Assembly: GCF_002161085.1 (NCBI RefSeq)
Contig: NZ_NFLU01000011.1
Location: 62,001-126,000 of the forward strand
Length of the DNA: 64,000 bases
Reading direction: 5' to 3'
Origin: Flavonifractor sp. An112
GTDB taxonomy: Bacteria > Bacillota > Clostridia > Oscillospirales > Oscillospiraceae
Shown piece by piece: positions 1-8,371 of this stretch; the stretch's first letter is position 1, and each line of letters starts with the position of its first letter. The notes beneath the pieces are model-generated. The model did no database searches. It was not told where the DNA came from and saw only the letters and a program-made list of their open reading frames with translations. Both the position numbers and the translations under genes were made by a program.

Positions 1-314
1 ACCACCGCGTCCTCCCCCTCGGGCAGGGGGTCACCGGTGTCCACCACCGTGAACTGATGGGGTTCCAGGGTCACCGGCGTGGTCTCGGTGGCTCCGAAGG
101 TGTCCGCCGCCGCCACGGCGATGCCATCCATGGCGCAGGCGGGATAGTGGGGGGCGCACAGGGTGGCGTAGACCGCCCGGGCAGTCACCCGGCCTGCCGA
201 TTGGGCCACCGGCACCGTCTCGGTTTTGGGCTGAAATCCCCCCTCCGCCAGCCAGGCGGGGTAGCGCTCCTCCGCCTGCTCCAGGGGGAGGTTGGTCAGA
301 TAAGTAAAGGGCAT
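1..314 (-). CDS. MoeA-like molybdopterin biosynthesis protein, N-terminal part (runs off window)
   Basis: Only the first 104 codons lie in the window; the gene continues past the left edge. ATG at 314 follows the ribosome site AGGAGGCG. The visible part is the MoeA N-terminal fold, including the motif CAMDGIAV, which corresponds to the family's S-x-DGYA loop, and the later DTGDPLPEGEDAVV, which matches the TG-x-P-EGADAV motif. It starts 22 nt after the full-length moeA stop, so it is a second, divergent MoeA paralogue in the same operon. In clostridia such second copies often carry a C-terminal periplasmic-binding-like domain, but that part cannot be seen here. Likely role: metal insertion into or maturation of the tungsto/molybdopterin cofactor. 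Confidence 0.8.
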   Translation of the reverse strand, partial: MPFTYLTNLPLEQAEERYPAWLAEGGFQPKTETVPVAQSAGRVTARAVYATLCAPHYPACAMDGIAVAAADTFGATETTPVTLEPHQFTVVDTGDPLPEGEDAV

Positions 315-336
315 AAAAACGCCTCCTGATATAAAA

Positions 337-1554
337 CTACCCGAAGAGGGACACCTCTACAGATTCCCCGGCCGGGATGCCCTCCCGGTCCCGGGGGACG
401 CAGAAGAAGCCGTCCGCCCCGGCCAGGGTGGTAATGAGCCCCGACTTGCCCCAGATGGGCACGGCCCACAGCCCGTCGGGCTTCTCCTCCAGAGTGACGC
501 CGGTGTACTGGGCTCTGCCGTGGTTGGCGGGGACAGTCTGGGCCAGACGTGCCGACACCGTTCGCTCCGCCCAGGTCCGCCCCTCCAGCCGGGCCAGCAG
601 GGGGATGAGAAAAAGCTTTGCGGTGAACAGGGCGGCCACCGGGTGGCCGGGCAGGCCCAGGATGGGCTTGCCCCCCGCCTTTCCCAGCAGGGTGGGCTTG
701 CCCGGTTTCATGGCCACCCCGTGGCACAGCATCTCTCCCAGAGAGGCCATCACCCGGCAGGCGGCGTCCTTCTCCCCCACCGAGCTGCCTCCCGACAGCA
801 CCACACAGTGGCAGCGCTCCAGAGCCTTCTCCACCGCCTCTCTCAGCAGTTCCTCCCGGTCTGGGACAATGCCCAGGGGCACCGCTTCCGCCCCCGCCTG
901 GGCCAGCAGAGCGGCCACCAGGGGGCCGTTCACGTCCCGCACCTGTCCGGGGCCGGGGTCCCCCTCCGGGGGCACCAGCTCGTCCCCGGTGGAGATCAGG
1001 CCCACCCGTAGTTTGGGGACCACCGGCACCTGAGTCACCCCCAGGGCCGCCAAAGCCCCGATGTCCTGGGGCTCCAGCCTGCGGCCCTTCCGCAGCACCA
1101 GGTCCCCCGGCTTCACGTCGTCCCCTTTAAAAATCAGGTTGGCCCCCGGGGGAACGCTTTTCACAATGCCAATCTCCCCGCCGCCGTAGTCCTCGGTGTG
1201 CTCCACCATTTGGACGGCGTCGGCGCCTTCCGGCAGGGCCCCACCGGTGGGGATGGCGCCGCATTGATAGGGGCCCACGGCAAAGGTGGGCTCCTTCCCC
1301 ATCTCCACCGCCCCGGTGCAGGTGAGCAGGGCGGGGATGGACTCACTGCACCCGAAGGTGTCCGCCCCCCGCAGGGCGTAGCCGTCCACGGTGGAGCGGT
1401 CAAACCCGGGCACATATTCTTCAGCCAGAATATCCTGGGCCAACACCCGGCCCAGAGCACAGTCCAGCCCCACGGTTTCCGGAGGCCGGTCCAGAGGGCC
1501 GAAAATATTTGCAATCCGTGTCAAAAGTTCCTCAGGGGTCATGACGGTGAGCAT
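337..1554 (-). CDS. moeA: molybdopterin molybdenumtransferase MoeA
   Basis: The 405-residue product has the normal MoeA length. It inserts molybdate or tungstate into adenylylated molybdopterin. The N-terminal region carries DRSTVDGYA and IPTGGALPEGADAV. The central MPT-binding domain shows ISTGDEL near residue 185 and SGGSSVGEKD near 257. The C-terminal beta-barrel domain carries GLPGHPVA. The start at 1554 was chosen because GGAGGGGG lies six bases upstream; a second ATG at 1542 lacks this site. It overlaps the end of the upstream LysR gene by 23 bp, so the two are co-transcribed. Its position divergent from an AOR operon suggests that it serves that enzyme. Confidence 0.93.
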   Translation of the reverse strand: MLTVMTPEELLTRIANIFGPLDRPPETVGLDCALGRVLAQDILAEEYVPGFDRSTVDGYALRGADTFGCSESIPALLTCTGAVEMGKEPTFAVGPYQCGAIPTGGALPEGADAVQMVEHTEDYGGGEIGIVKSVPPGANLIFKGDDVKPGDLVLRKGRRLEPQDIGALAALGVTQVPVVPKLRVGLISTGDELVPPEGDPGPGQVRDVNGPLVAALLAQAGAEAVPLGIVPDREELLREAVEKALERCHCVVLSGGSSVGEKDAACRVMASLGEMLCHGVAMKPGKPTLLGKAGGKPILGLPGHPVAALFTAKLFLIPLLARLEGRTWAERTVSARLAQTVPANHGRAQYTGVTLEEKPDGLWAVPIWGKSGLITTLAGADGFFCVPRDREGIPAGESVEVSLFG

Positions 1555-2443
1555 GGTCCCCCTCCTTTCCCACCCCGAAAAAGTCCAGGGCGAAGGCTTG
1601 AAATTCCAGCCCCACAGGGCTGAGATGTTTTTCCCGCTTGAAGCACAGCATGAGGGGCCGGGCAAACCGGCCGCTGGCCAGCCGGGCCAGGGCGATGCGG
1701 GAGTCGGCCCGGTAGGGGGCGGCGGCCCCCTCGGGCACAAAGCCCAGGGCCAGTCCGGCGGCCACCACCTGGCGGTGGCCCTCCCGGTCGTTGACCAGAC
1801 AGCGGGTGGCCGGATGGAGATTGAGCCCGGCGCACAGGTAGTAGGGCTCCTCCAGCCAGTGGCCGGGGCTGCTGAGAAAGACCATGGGCTGGCCCTCCAG
1901 GGCCTTCAAATCCACCGGCTCCCGGCGGGCCAGAGGGTGGTGGGCAGGCAGGGCCAGCAGGTAGCGCTCGCTGCCCAGAGGGTAGCCCCGGAACTTCTCA
2001 TACCGGCTGTCATCGGGACAGAGCAGCATATCGTATTTGTTAATGTCGGGGACCTCCAGCTCCTCAATGCGGCAGTCCAGCTGGAACTCCACCCCTGGCC
2101 GGGTATCGGCAAAGGCGGCCAGACAGGCGGCCACCTTCTCCTCTCCGCCGCAGCACCCCACCGACAGCCGCTTCACCGGCCCGGCGGACAGCTCCCCCAG
2201 CTCCAGCAGGGTGTCGTCCAGGTCCCGGAGCATGGCCCGGGCGCTCTCCAGAAACCGGCGGCCCGGCTCGTTGAGCAGGATGCGCTTGCCGGAGCGGGTA
2301 AACAGCGGGGTGCCCAGCTCCTCCTCCAACCGGGCGATGCTGCGGGACAGGGAGGGCTGGCTGAGGTGGAGGGCCTCCGCCGCCTTGGACAGGTTTTGCA
2401 GCTGGGCGGCGGTGACGAAATATCGGATCTGGGCGATCTGCAA
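1532..2443 (-). CDS. LysR-family transcriptional regulator
   Basis: The 303-residue protein has an N-terminal winged helix-turn-helix (residues 1-60, with LSQPSLSRSIARLEEELG) and a LysR substrate-binding domain (about 90-290). It sits at the head of the minus-strand moeA operon and is divergent from the ferredoxin-AOR operon. LysR proteins commonly control the gene they diverge from, so it probably senses a metabolite or metal that governs AOR and cofactor synthesis. The effector cannot be read from the sequence. Its 3' end overlaps moeA. Confidence 0.9.
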   Translation of the reverse strand: MQIAQIRYFVTAAQLQNLSKAAEALHLSQPSLSRSIARLEEELGTPLFTRSGKRILLNEPGRRFLESARAMLRDLDDTLLELGELSAGPVKRLSVGCCGGEEKVAACLAAFADTRPGVEFQLDCRIEELEVPDINKYDMLLCPDDSRYEKFRGYPLGSERYLLALPAHHPLARREPVDLKALEGQPMVFLSSPGHWLEEPYYLCAGLNLHPATRCLVNDREGHRQVVAAGLALGFVPEGAAAPYRADSRIALARLASGRFARPLMLCFKREKHLSPVGLEFQAFALDFFGVGKEGDHAHRHDP

Positions 2444-2553
2444 GCTGCTCCCTCCTTATAGCCAAAAGGTATATGCCCTCAGGCCGGGAATTTCCGGCGT
2501 CCCCCGGTTTCCGCCCCGGTTTCTGTGGCAGAACGTACAGTTTAGCTGCCCTT

Positions 2554-2582
2554 ATTATACGGCCCTTTATGCACAAAAGCAA
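2554..2582 (-). promoter_or_regulatory. promoter of the LysR-moeA operon
   Basis: On the minus strand TTGCTT (2582-2577), a 17-bp spacer and a perfect TATAAT (2559-2554) lie about 110 bp upstream of the LysR start. The rest of the 260-bp divergent region (2444-2703) holds a GGAGG-TGTG-CCTCC hairpin near 2660-2680 close to the ferredoxin start. I saw no equally clear plus-strand promoter. Confidence 0.6.
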
Positions 2583-2703
2583 TATGAATTCCCAGTCCTT
2601 CCCTTTACTTCCCGGCCCTGTGCTCCTACACTAAAATCAGGAGTTCAAATTCTGTCTCAAAAGGAGGTGTGCCTCCGTTCCCGCCGGGAATGGGAGGAAA
2701 GGG

Positions 2704-3174
2704 ATGAAACAACTCGTCGTCAAGCCGGAGAAATGCATCGGCTGCCGCACCTGCGAGCTGGTGTGCTCCTTCGGCCACTACCAGCAGTTCAACCCCCGCC
2801 TGGCCAACATCACCGTGCTGGAGTATGAGGCCGCCACCCTGGCGGTGCCGGTGGTGTGCCAGCAGTGCGAGGACGCCAGCTGCATGAAGGTGTGCCCGGT
2901 GAAGGCCATCCGCCGGGACGAAAACGGGGCCTGCGTCATCAACTACGACAAGTGCATCGGCTGCAAGATGTGCCGCAGCGCCTGTCCCCTGGGCAATATG
3001 TCCTATTCCACCATCGTGAAGAAGGTATTCAAGTGCGACCTGTGCGGCGGGGACCCCAAGTGCGTCAAGTACTGCCCCGGCGGGGCCCTGAGTTTTGAGG
3101 ACCCGGACGCGCGGGACGTACGAAAAAAATTGACGGCGGACAAGATTGTGGCCGCCATGGGAACGGAGGGGTGA
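2704..3174 (+). CDS. 4x[4Fe-4S] ferredoxin subunit of the AOR complex
   Basis: The 156-residue protein has four CxxC-type cluster motifs: CIGCRTCELVC near the start, CQQCEDASCMKVCPV, CIGCKMCRSACPLG, and CDLCGGDPKCVKYCP. It has sixteen cysteines, enough for four [4Fe-4S] clusters. This is the polyferredoxin partner (AorB, WorS or BamC type) that wires an AOR-type catalytic subunit to its electron acceptor. ATG at 2704 follows GGGAGGAAAGG. The AOR gene starts 3 nt after its stop, so the two are translationally linked. Confidence 0.93.
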   Translation: MKQLVVKPEKCIGCRTCELVCSFGHYQQFNPRLANITVLEYEAATLAVPVVCQQCEDASCMKVCPVKAIRRDENGACVINYDKCIGCKMCRSACPLGNMSYSTIVKKVFKCDLCGGDPKCVKYCPGGALSFEDPDARDVRKKLTADKIVAAMGTEG

Positions 3175-3177
3175 GCC

Positions 3178-4980
3178 ATGGGAAACGGATATACCGGCAC
3201 GATTTTACGCATTGATCTGGCGGCGGGGTCCATCCGCAGGGAGCCCCTGAACCAGAAGAACGCCCAGGAGTATGTGGGGGCCCGTGGTCTGGGCACCAAG
3301 TATTACTGCGACGAGTGCGACCCCAACTGCGACCCTCTGGGGCCGGACAACAAGCTGATCTTCATGACCGGCCCTCTGACGGGCACCTGCGCCACCTCCT
3401 CCGGCCGGTACAACGCGGTGGCCAAGTCCCCCCTGACCGGCACCATCGGGGCGGCCAACTCCGGCGGCCACTTCGGCCCCGAGCTGAAATACGCCGGGTA
3501 CGACGGCATCATCTTTGAGAACATCTCGGAGAAGCCGGTGTACCTCTACATCAACGACGGCACGGTGGAGCTGCGGGACGCCGCCCACCTGTGGGGCAAG
3601 GACGTGTTCGAGACCACCGACCTGCTGCGGGAGGAGCTGGGGGACGAGTTCCGCATCGCCTGCATCGCCCCCGCCGGGGAGACCGGCTGTCTCTTCTCCG
3701 CCATCATGAACGACAAGCACCGGGCGGCGGGCCGGGGCGGCATGGGCACGGTGATGGGCTCCAAGAAGCTGAAGGCCATCGCTGTCCGGGGCACCGGCTC
3801 GGTGACGGTGGCCCGGCCCGAGGCCTTCTTTGAGGCCTGCGTGGACGCCCGGGCCAAGCTGAAGGCCCACCCGGTCACCGGAGCCGGCCTGTCGGCCTAC
3901 GGCACTCAAATTCTGGTGAACATCGTCAACGCCACCGGCGGCCTGCCCCTGCGCAACGGCCGGGACGGCTCGGTGTATGATCTGGCCGACGACATCTCCG
4001 GCGAGACCCTGGCCGCCAAGTACCTGCTGCGGAACAAGGGCTGCTTCGGCTGCTCCATCGGCTGCGGCCGGGCGGTGGAGATCAAGGAGGGCCCCTTTGC
4101 CTCCAAGGGCGAGGGTCCCGAGTATGAGGCAGGCTGGTCCTTCGGCGCCGACTGCGGCATCAACGACCTGGCGGCGGTGTGCGACGCCAACTTCCTGTGC
4201 AACCAGTACGGCATCGACCCCATCACCATGGGAGCCACCGTGGCCTGTGCCATGGAGCTCTTTGAGCTGGGGGCCATCCCCGAGTCCGACATCGGCTTCC
4301 CCCTCCGCTTCGGCGACGCGGCGGCCATGGTGAAGGCGGTGGAGATGACCTGCAAGGGGGAGGGCTTCGGCAAGATCATGGGCCTGGGCTCCTACCGCAT
4401 GGCGGAAAAATACGGCCATCCCGAGCTGTCCATGTCGGTCAAGAAGCAGGAGATGCCCGCCTACGACGGCCGGGCCATCCAGGGCATCGGCCTGGAGTAC
4501 GCCACCTCCAACCGGGGCGGCTGCCACGTCCGGGGCTACATGATCTCCCCCGAGGTGCTGGGCATCCCCATGAAGATGGACCCCCTGGTCACCGAGGGCA
4601 AGGCGGGTCTGCTGAAAACCTTCCAGGATCTCACCGCCCTGGTGGACGCCACCGGCATCTGCCTGTTCACCACCTTCGGCATCGGCCTGCCCGAGGTGGC
4701 CGCCCAGTACCGGGAGGCGGTGGGCAGCGACGAGAGCGACGAGGAGATCCTGCTGAAAGGTGAGCGGATCTGGAACCTGGAGAAGCAGTTCAACATTGCC
4801 GCCGGCGTGGAGAAGGACACCCTGCCTCCCCGGCTGCTGCGGGAGAAGCTGCCTGAGGGCCCGGCGGCGGGCAAGGTCAACGACCTGTACACCATGCTGG
4901 CGGAGTATTACGCCGCCCGTGGCTGGACGGCGGAGGGCATCCCCACCCCGGAGAAGCTGGCCTCCCTCAACCTGAAATAA
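3178..4980 (+). CDS. aldehyde ferredoxin oxidoreductase-family catalytic subunit (tungsten or molybdenum)
   Basis: The 600-residue product has the normal length for the AOR family, which oxidises aldehydes to acids using a bis-pterin W or Mo cofactor. The N-terminal domain starts with GNGYTGTILRIDLAAG and carries ARGLGTKY and TGPLTGTCATSSGRYN (pterin contacts). The [4Fe-4S] ligands are visible as C289, C292, C296 and C495, the same spacing as the archaeal enzyme. Substrate cannot be assigned. Neighbours are a polyferredoxin, a MoaD-like protein, NuoE/F/G-like subunits and two MoeA genes. AOR-type BamB of benzoyl-CoA reductase is a relative with a similar partner set, so an aromatic substrate cannot be excluded. 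Confidence 0.93.
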   Translation: MGNGYTGTILRIDLAAGSIRREPLNQKNAQEYVGARGLGTKYYCDECDPNCDPLGPDNKLIFMTGPLTGTCATSSGRYNAVAKSPLTGTIGAANSGGHFGPELKYAGYDGIIFENISEKPVYLYINDGTVELRDAAHLWGKDVFETTDLLREELGDEFRIACIAPAGETGCLFSAIMNDKHRAAGRGGMGTVMGSKKLKAIAVRGTGSVTVARPEAFFEACVDARAKLKAHPVTGAGLSAYGTQILVNIVNATGGLPLRNGRDGSVYDLADDISGETLAAKYLLRNKGCFGCSIGCGRAVEIKEGPFASKGEGPEYEAGWSFGADCGINDLAAVCDANFLCNQYGIDPITMGATVACAMELFELGAIPESDIGFPLRFGDAAAMVKAVEMTCKGEGFGKIMGLGSYRMAEKYGHPELSMSVKKQEMPAYDGRAIQGIGLEYATSNRGGCHVRGYMISPEVLGIPMKMDPLVTEGKAGLLKTFQDLTALVDATGICLFTTFGIGLPEVAAQYREAVGSDESDEEILLKGERIWNLEKQFNIAAGVEKDTLPPRLLREKLPEGPAAGKVNDLYTMLAEYYAARGWTAEGIPTPEKLASLNLK

Positions 4981-4984
4981 GCCC

Positions 4985-5266
4985 ATGACGGTGAAATTCT
5001 TTGCCTATCTGCGGGAAAAGGAGTTTGCCGGGACCAAGGAGCTGGTCCTCTCCCCGCCCCCCACCGTGGGGGCGCTGGGGGAGGACCTGTCCCGGCGTTT
5101 TGGCCCCCGGTTCCGGGGGGAGTTTTTCTCCCCCGCCGGGGACGCACTGGGGGAAAAAATCATCGTGCTGGTCAACGGCCGCCGGGTGGAGTTCCTCTCC
5201 GGCCTGGACACCCCGCTGAAAGACAGCGACACGGTGCAGATCTTCCCGGTGGTGGCCGGGGGCTGA
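4985..5266 (+). CDS. MoaD/ThiS-family sulfur carrier protein
   Basis: The 93-residue beta-grasp protein ends in the Gly-Gly needed for thiocarboxylate formation (VVAGG). MoaD supplies the dithiolene sulfur of molybdopterin. The start lies 4 nt after the AOR stop with no clear ribosome site, so it is probably translated by coupling. The position directly behind the AOR gene is common in tungsten-enzyme operons and suggests a dedicated sulfur carrier. No MoaE or MoaC gene is visible here. Confidence 0.85.
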   Translation: MTVKFFAYLREKEFAGTKELVLSPPPTVGALGEDLSRRFGPRFRGEFFSPAGDALGEKIIVLVNGRRVEFLSGLDTPLKDSDTVQIFPVVAGG

Positions 5267-5310
5267 GCCCCCGCTCCCCCGCCAAACCCAAAAAAGGCGG
5301 TGAAACCCAT

Positions 5311-5787
5311 ATGGATATCCCCATGGAGGACATTCAGGCCATCTTACAGGCCTATCCCCCGGAGCAGCGGTTCAGCCTGGCCATGCTCCAGGATATGCAG
5401 CACAAGTTCAACTACATCCCCCGGGAGGGCATGGAGGCCCTGGCGGCCTACCTGGGCTGTCCCCTGTCCTCCCTGTACGCCATGGCCACCTTCTACAAGG
5501 CCCTGAGCCTCAAGCCCAAGGGCAGGCACATCATCAAGCTGTGCGACGGCACTGCCTGCCACATCCGGGGCTCCACCACCCTGCTGGACGGGGTGCGGCG
5601 GCTGCTGGGCATCGATGCCGGGGAGACCTCGGAGGACGGGCTGTTCTCCCTGGAGCTGGTGAACTGCCTGGGCTCCTGCGCCCTGGCCCCGGTGATGGTG
5701 GTGGACGGCACCTACTACGGGCGGGTGACCCTGGAGAAGCTGCCCAAAATTCTGGACCAGTACCGGGAGGTGGAAGGCCATGAGTAA
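5311..5787 (+). CDS. NuoE-like [2Fe-2S] thioredoxin-fold subunit
   Basis: The 158-residue protein matches the 24-kDa subunit of complex I and the small subunit of NAD-linked hydrogenases. After a helical N-terminal domain it carries CDGTACHIRG and later NCLGSCALAPV, the C-x4-C ... C-x3-C ligands of the [2Fe-2S] cluster. Start ATG 5311 follows AAAGGCGGTG. The last 8 bp overlap the NuoF-like gene. Together with the next two genes it forms an NAD(P)H-handling module for the AOR. Confidence 0.92.
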   Translation: MDIPMEDIQAILQAYPPEQRFSLAMLQDMQHKFNYIPREGMEALAAYLGCPLSSLYAMATFYKALSLKPKGRHIIKLCDGTACHIRGSTTLLDGVRRLLGIDAGETSEDGLFSLELVNCLGSCALAPVMVVDGTYYGRVTLEKLPKILDQYREVEGHE

Positions 5788-7573
5788 AACGGTATTGGTG
5801 TGCTGCGGCACCGGCTGCCTGGCCAACGGCAGCGCCAAGGTGGCGGAGGCCTTCCGCGCTCTGCTGGCGGGCACCGGCCATCAGGTGGAGTGCCTGGTCA
5901 AGGAGACCGGCTGCCAGGGGTTCTGCGAAAACGGCCCCATGGTGCGCATACTCCCCGACGACATCACCTACTACAAAGTGAAGCCCGCCGACGCCGCCGA
6001 GATCGTGGCCCAGACGGTGGAACAGGGTCAGCCTGTCACCCGGCTGCTGGCCAAAAACGACGCCGGTCAGCCGGTCACCCGCCGGGAGGACAATCCCTTC
6101 TTTGCCCCCCAGGTGAAGGTGGCCCTGCGGAACGTGGGCATCATCTCCCCCGCCAGCGTTGAAGATTATGTCAACCGCGGCGGATACAGCGCTTTGAAAA
6201 AAGCCCTGACCATGACCCCCGACGAGATCATCACCCAGGTGGAACTGTCCGGCCTCCGGGGCCGGGGGGGCGCCGGCTTCCCCACCGGCCGGAAGTGGCG
6301 CACCGCCGCCGGGTATGACAATTTCCCCAAGTATGTGGTGTGCAACGGCGACGAGGGCGACCCCGGCGCCTTCATGGACGGTTCCATTCTGGAGGGGGAC
6401 CCCCACAGTGTGCTGGAGGGCATGGCCATCTGCGCCCTGGCCATCGGGGCGGAGACCGGCTTCCTCTACATCCGCGACGAGTACGCCCTGGCGGTGGCCC
6501 ACATCAAGGAGGCCATCGCCAACGCCGAGGCAGCGGGCATTTTAGGTGATCACATCCTGGGATCTGACAAGAAATTAAAACTCTCCGTTGTCAGAGGCGG
6601 CGGCGCTTTTGTGTGCGGCGAGTCTACGGCGCTGATGGCGTCGGTGGCTGGACGGGTGGGCGAACCCCGGGCCAAGTACATCCGCTCGGTGCAGCGGGGC
6701 CTGTGGGACCAGCCCACGGTCCTCAACAACGTGGAGACCTTCGCCAATATCCCGGTGATTTTGGACCGGAGCGGAGCGGAATTTGCCAAGCTGGGCACCG
6801 ATGGGTCCAAGGGCACCAAGGTGTTCTCCATGGTGGGCAAGGTGAAGCGCACCGGCCTGGTGGAGGTGCCCATGGGGGCCACCCTCCGCCACCTGATTTT
6901 CGACATCGGCGGCGGCATCCAGGGGGACCGGCCCTTCAAGGCGGTGCAGACCGGCGGCCCCTCCGGCGGGTGCATTCCCGAGGAGCTGCTGGACCTGCCG
7001 GTGGACTTCGACACCCTGAAAAGCCACGGGGCCATGATGGGCTCCGGCGGCATGATCGTCATGGACGACCGCAGCTGCATGGTGGAGGTGGCCCGGTATT
7101 ATGTAAAGTTCCTCTCGGAGGAATCCTGCGGCAAGTGTACCCCCTGCCGGGAGGGCTTGAGGCACATTCTGGCCATCCTCACCGACATCTGTCAGGGCAG
7201 GGGCCAGCTCAGCGACCTGGACCTGCTGGAGGAGCTGTGCCGCACCCTGGCGGACAGCTCCCTGTGCGCCCTGGGCAAGTCGGCCCCCAACCCGGTGCTC
7301 ACCACCCTGAAGTATTTCCGGCAGGAGTACGAGGCCCACATTCTGGAGCACCGCTGTCCGGCAGGGGTGTGTACCGCCCTCACCAGCTTTGCCATTGACA
7401 AGGACAAGTGCGTGGGCTGCGGGGCCTGTAGCCGGGCCTGTCCCGCCGGGGCCATCTCCGGCGGCGTGAAGGAGCCCCATGTCATTGACCCCGCCCGGTG
7501 CATCGCCTGCGGCTCCTGCCGGGAGGCCTGCAAGTTCGGCGCGGTGGAGACGAAAGGCAAGGTGGCGGGATGA
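5780..7573 (+). CDS. NuoF-like FMN/NAD(H)-binding flavoprotein subunit with extra iron-sulfur domains
   Basis: The 597-residue product has several domains. An N-terminal thioredoxin-like [2Fe-2S] domain covers about residues 1-90 (CCGTGCLANGS, CQGFCENGP). The NuoF core follows, with the glycine-rich FMN/NADH site GRGGAGFPTGRKW near 160 and GDEGDPGAFMD. A cluster domain holds ESCGKCTPCREGL near 447-458. The C-terminal ferredoxin domain has CVGCGACSRACPAG and CIACGSCREACKFG. This layout is that of HydB/HndC-type subunits of bifurcating enzymes and the Bfu-type modules rather than plain complex I. It overlaps its neighbours on both sides. Confidence 0.93.
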   Translation: MSKTVLVCCGTGCLANGSAKVAEAFRALLAGTGHQVECLVKETGCQGFCENGPMVRILPDDITYYKVKPADAAEIVAQTVEQGQPVTRLLAKNDAGQPVTRREDNPFFAPQVKVALRNVGIISPASVEDYVNRGGYSALKKALTMTPDEIITQVELSGLRGRGGAGFPTGRKWRTAAGYDNFPKYVVCNGDEGDPGAFMDGSILEGDPHSVLEGMAICALAIGAETGFLYIRDEYALAVAHIKEAIANAEAAGILGDHILGSDKKLKLSVVRGGGAFVCGESTALMASVAGRVGEPRAKYIRSVQRGLWDQPTVLNNVETFANIPVILDRSGAEFAKLGTDGSKGTKVFSMVGKVKRTGLVEVPMGATLRHLIFDIGGGIQGDRPFKAVQTGGPSGGCIPEELLDLPVDFDTLKSHGAMMGSGGMIVMDDRSCMVEVARYYVKFLSEESCGKCTPCREGLRHILAILTDICQGRGQLSDLDLLEELCRTLADSSLCALGKSAPNPVLTTLKYFRQEYEAHILEHRCPAGVCTALTSFAIDKDKCVGCGACSRACPAGAISGGVKEPHVIDPARCIACGSCREACKFGAVETKGKVAG

Positions 7574-8313
7574 TCATTACCATTGACGGAAAACAGTGCA
7601 GCTGTGAGAAGGGGGAATTTCTCCTCCAGGTGGCCCGGCGCAACGGCATCTACATCCCCACCCTGTGCCACCACGAGGCCCTGCCCGGGCAGGGCTGCTG
7701 CCGGGTGTGCATCGTGGAGGTGGACGAGGGCAGGGGCCCCAAGATCGTGGTGTCCTGCGTCTACCCGGTGGAGCGGGAATGTACCGTCTCCACAAACAGC
7801 CACAAGGTCCGCCGCCAGCGGGGGATGATTCTGTCCCTCCTCCACAAGCGGGCCCCGGACAGCGAACTGATTGCCCAGATGTGTACCCACTACGGCGCGC
7901 CCCCGCTGGAGCGGCTCAAGCCGGTGGACAGCGGCAAGTGCATCCTGTGCGGGCTGTGCGCCCGGGCCTGCGCCGAGCTGAGCGTGGGGGCCATCTCTAC
8001 GGTCAACCGTGGAGTCACCAAGGAGGTAGCCACCCCCTACCACGACGAGAGCCCGGTGTGCGTGGGCTGCGGCTCCTGCGCCAGCGTGTGCCCCACCGAC
8101 GCCATCCCCCTCACCGAGACGGCGGACACCCGCACCATCTGGGGCAAAACCTTTACCCTGGTGCGGTGCGCCCAGTGCGGCGCGGTGATCGGCACGGCGG
8201 AGGAGCTGGCCCTGGCCGCCCAAAAGGCGGGCGAGGAGCCGGAGACGCTGTGTGAGCGCTGCCGGAAGGCCGCCCTGGCCCAGGTGCTGGCCCACACCTA
8301 CGGGGACCAATAA
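7570..8313 (+). CDS. NuoG-like N-terminal iron-sulfur subunit
   Basis: ATG 7570 overlaps the preceding stop (ATGA). The 247-residue product has a plant-type [2Fe-2S] domain (CCRVC and upstream cysteines), a NuoG-type linker region, and two [4Fe-4S] motifs, CILCGLCARACAE and CVGCGSCASVCPTD. It ends with a further CAQC and CERC pair that may bind zinc or iron. It lacks the molybdopterin-binding part of full NuoG, as expected for an accessory electron-transfer subunit. It is the last gene of the AOR operon and is followed by a strong terminator. Confidence 0.9.
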   Translation: MIITIDGKQCSCEKGEFLLQVARRNGIYIPTLCHHEALPGQGCCRVCIVEVDEGRGPKIVVSCVYPVERECTVSTNSHKVRRQRGMILSLLHKRAPDSELIAQMCTHYGAPPLERLKPVDSGKCILCGLCARACAELSVGAISTVNRGVTKEVATPYHDESPVCVGCGSCASVCPTDAIPLTETADTRTIWGKTFTLVRCAQCGAVIGTAEELALAAQKAGEEPETLCERCRKAALAQVLAHTYGDQ

Positions 8314-8325
8314 CAGCACAAAAAA

Positions 8326-8358
8326 GCCCGGCGCGTCGTATGACGCGCCGGGCTTTTT
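8326..8358. terminator. intrinsic terminator, usable in both directions
   Basis: A perfect 12-bp stem (GCCCGGCGCGTC with its complement) closes a GTAT loop, with A and T runs on the two sides. It separates the convergent AOR operon and the M23 peptidase gene. Confidence 0.93.
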
Positions 8359-8371
8359 ATGTTTGATGATC

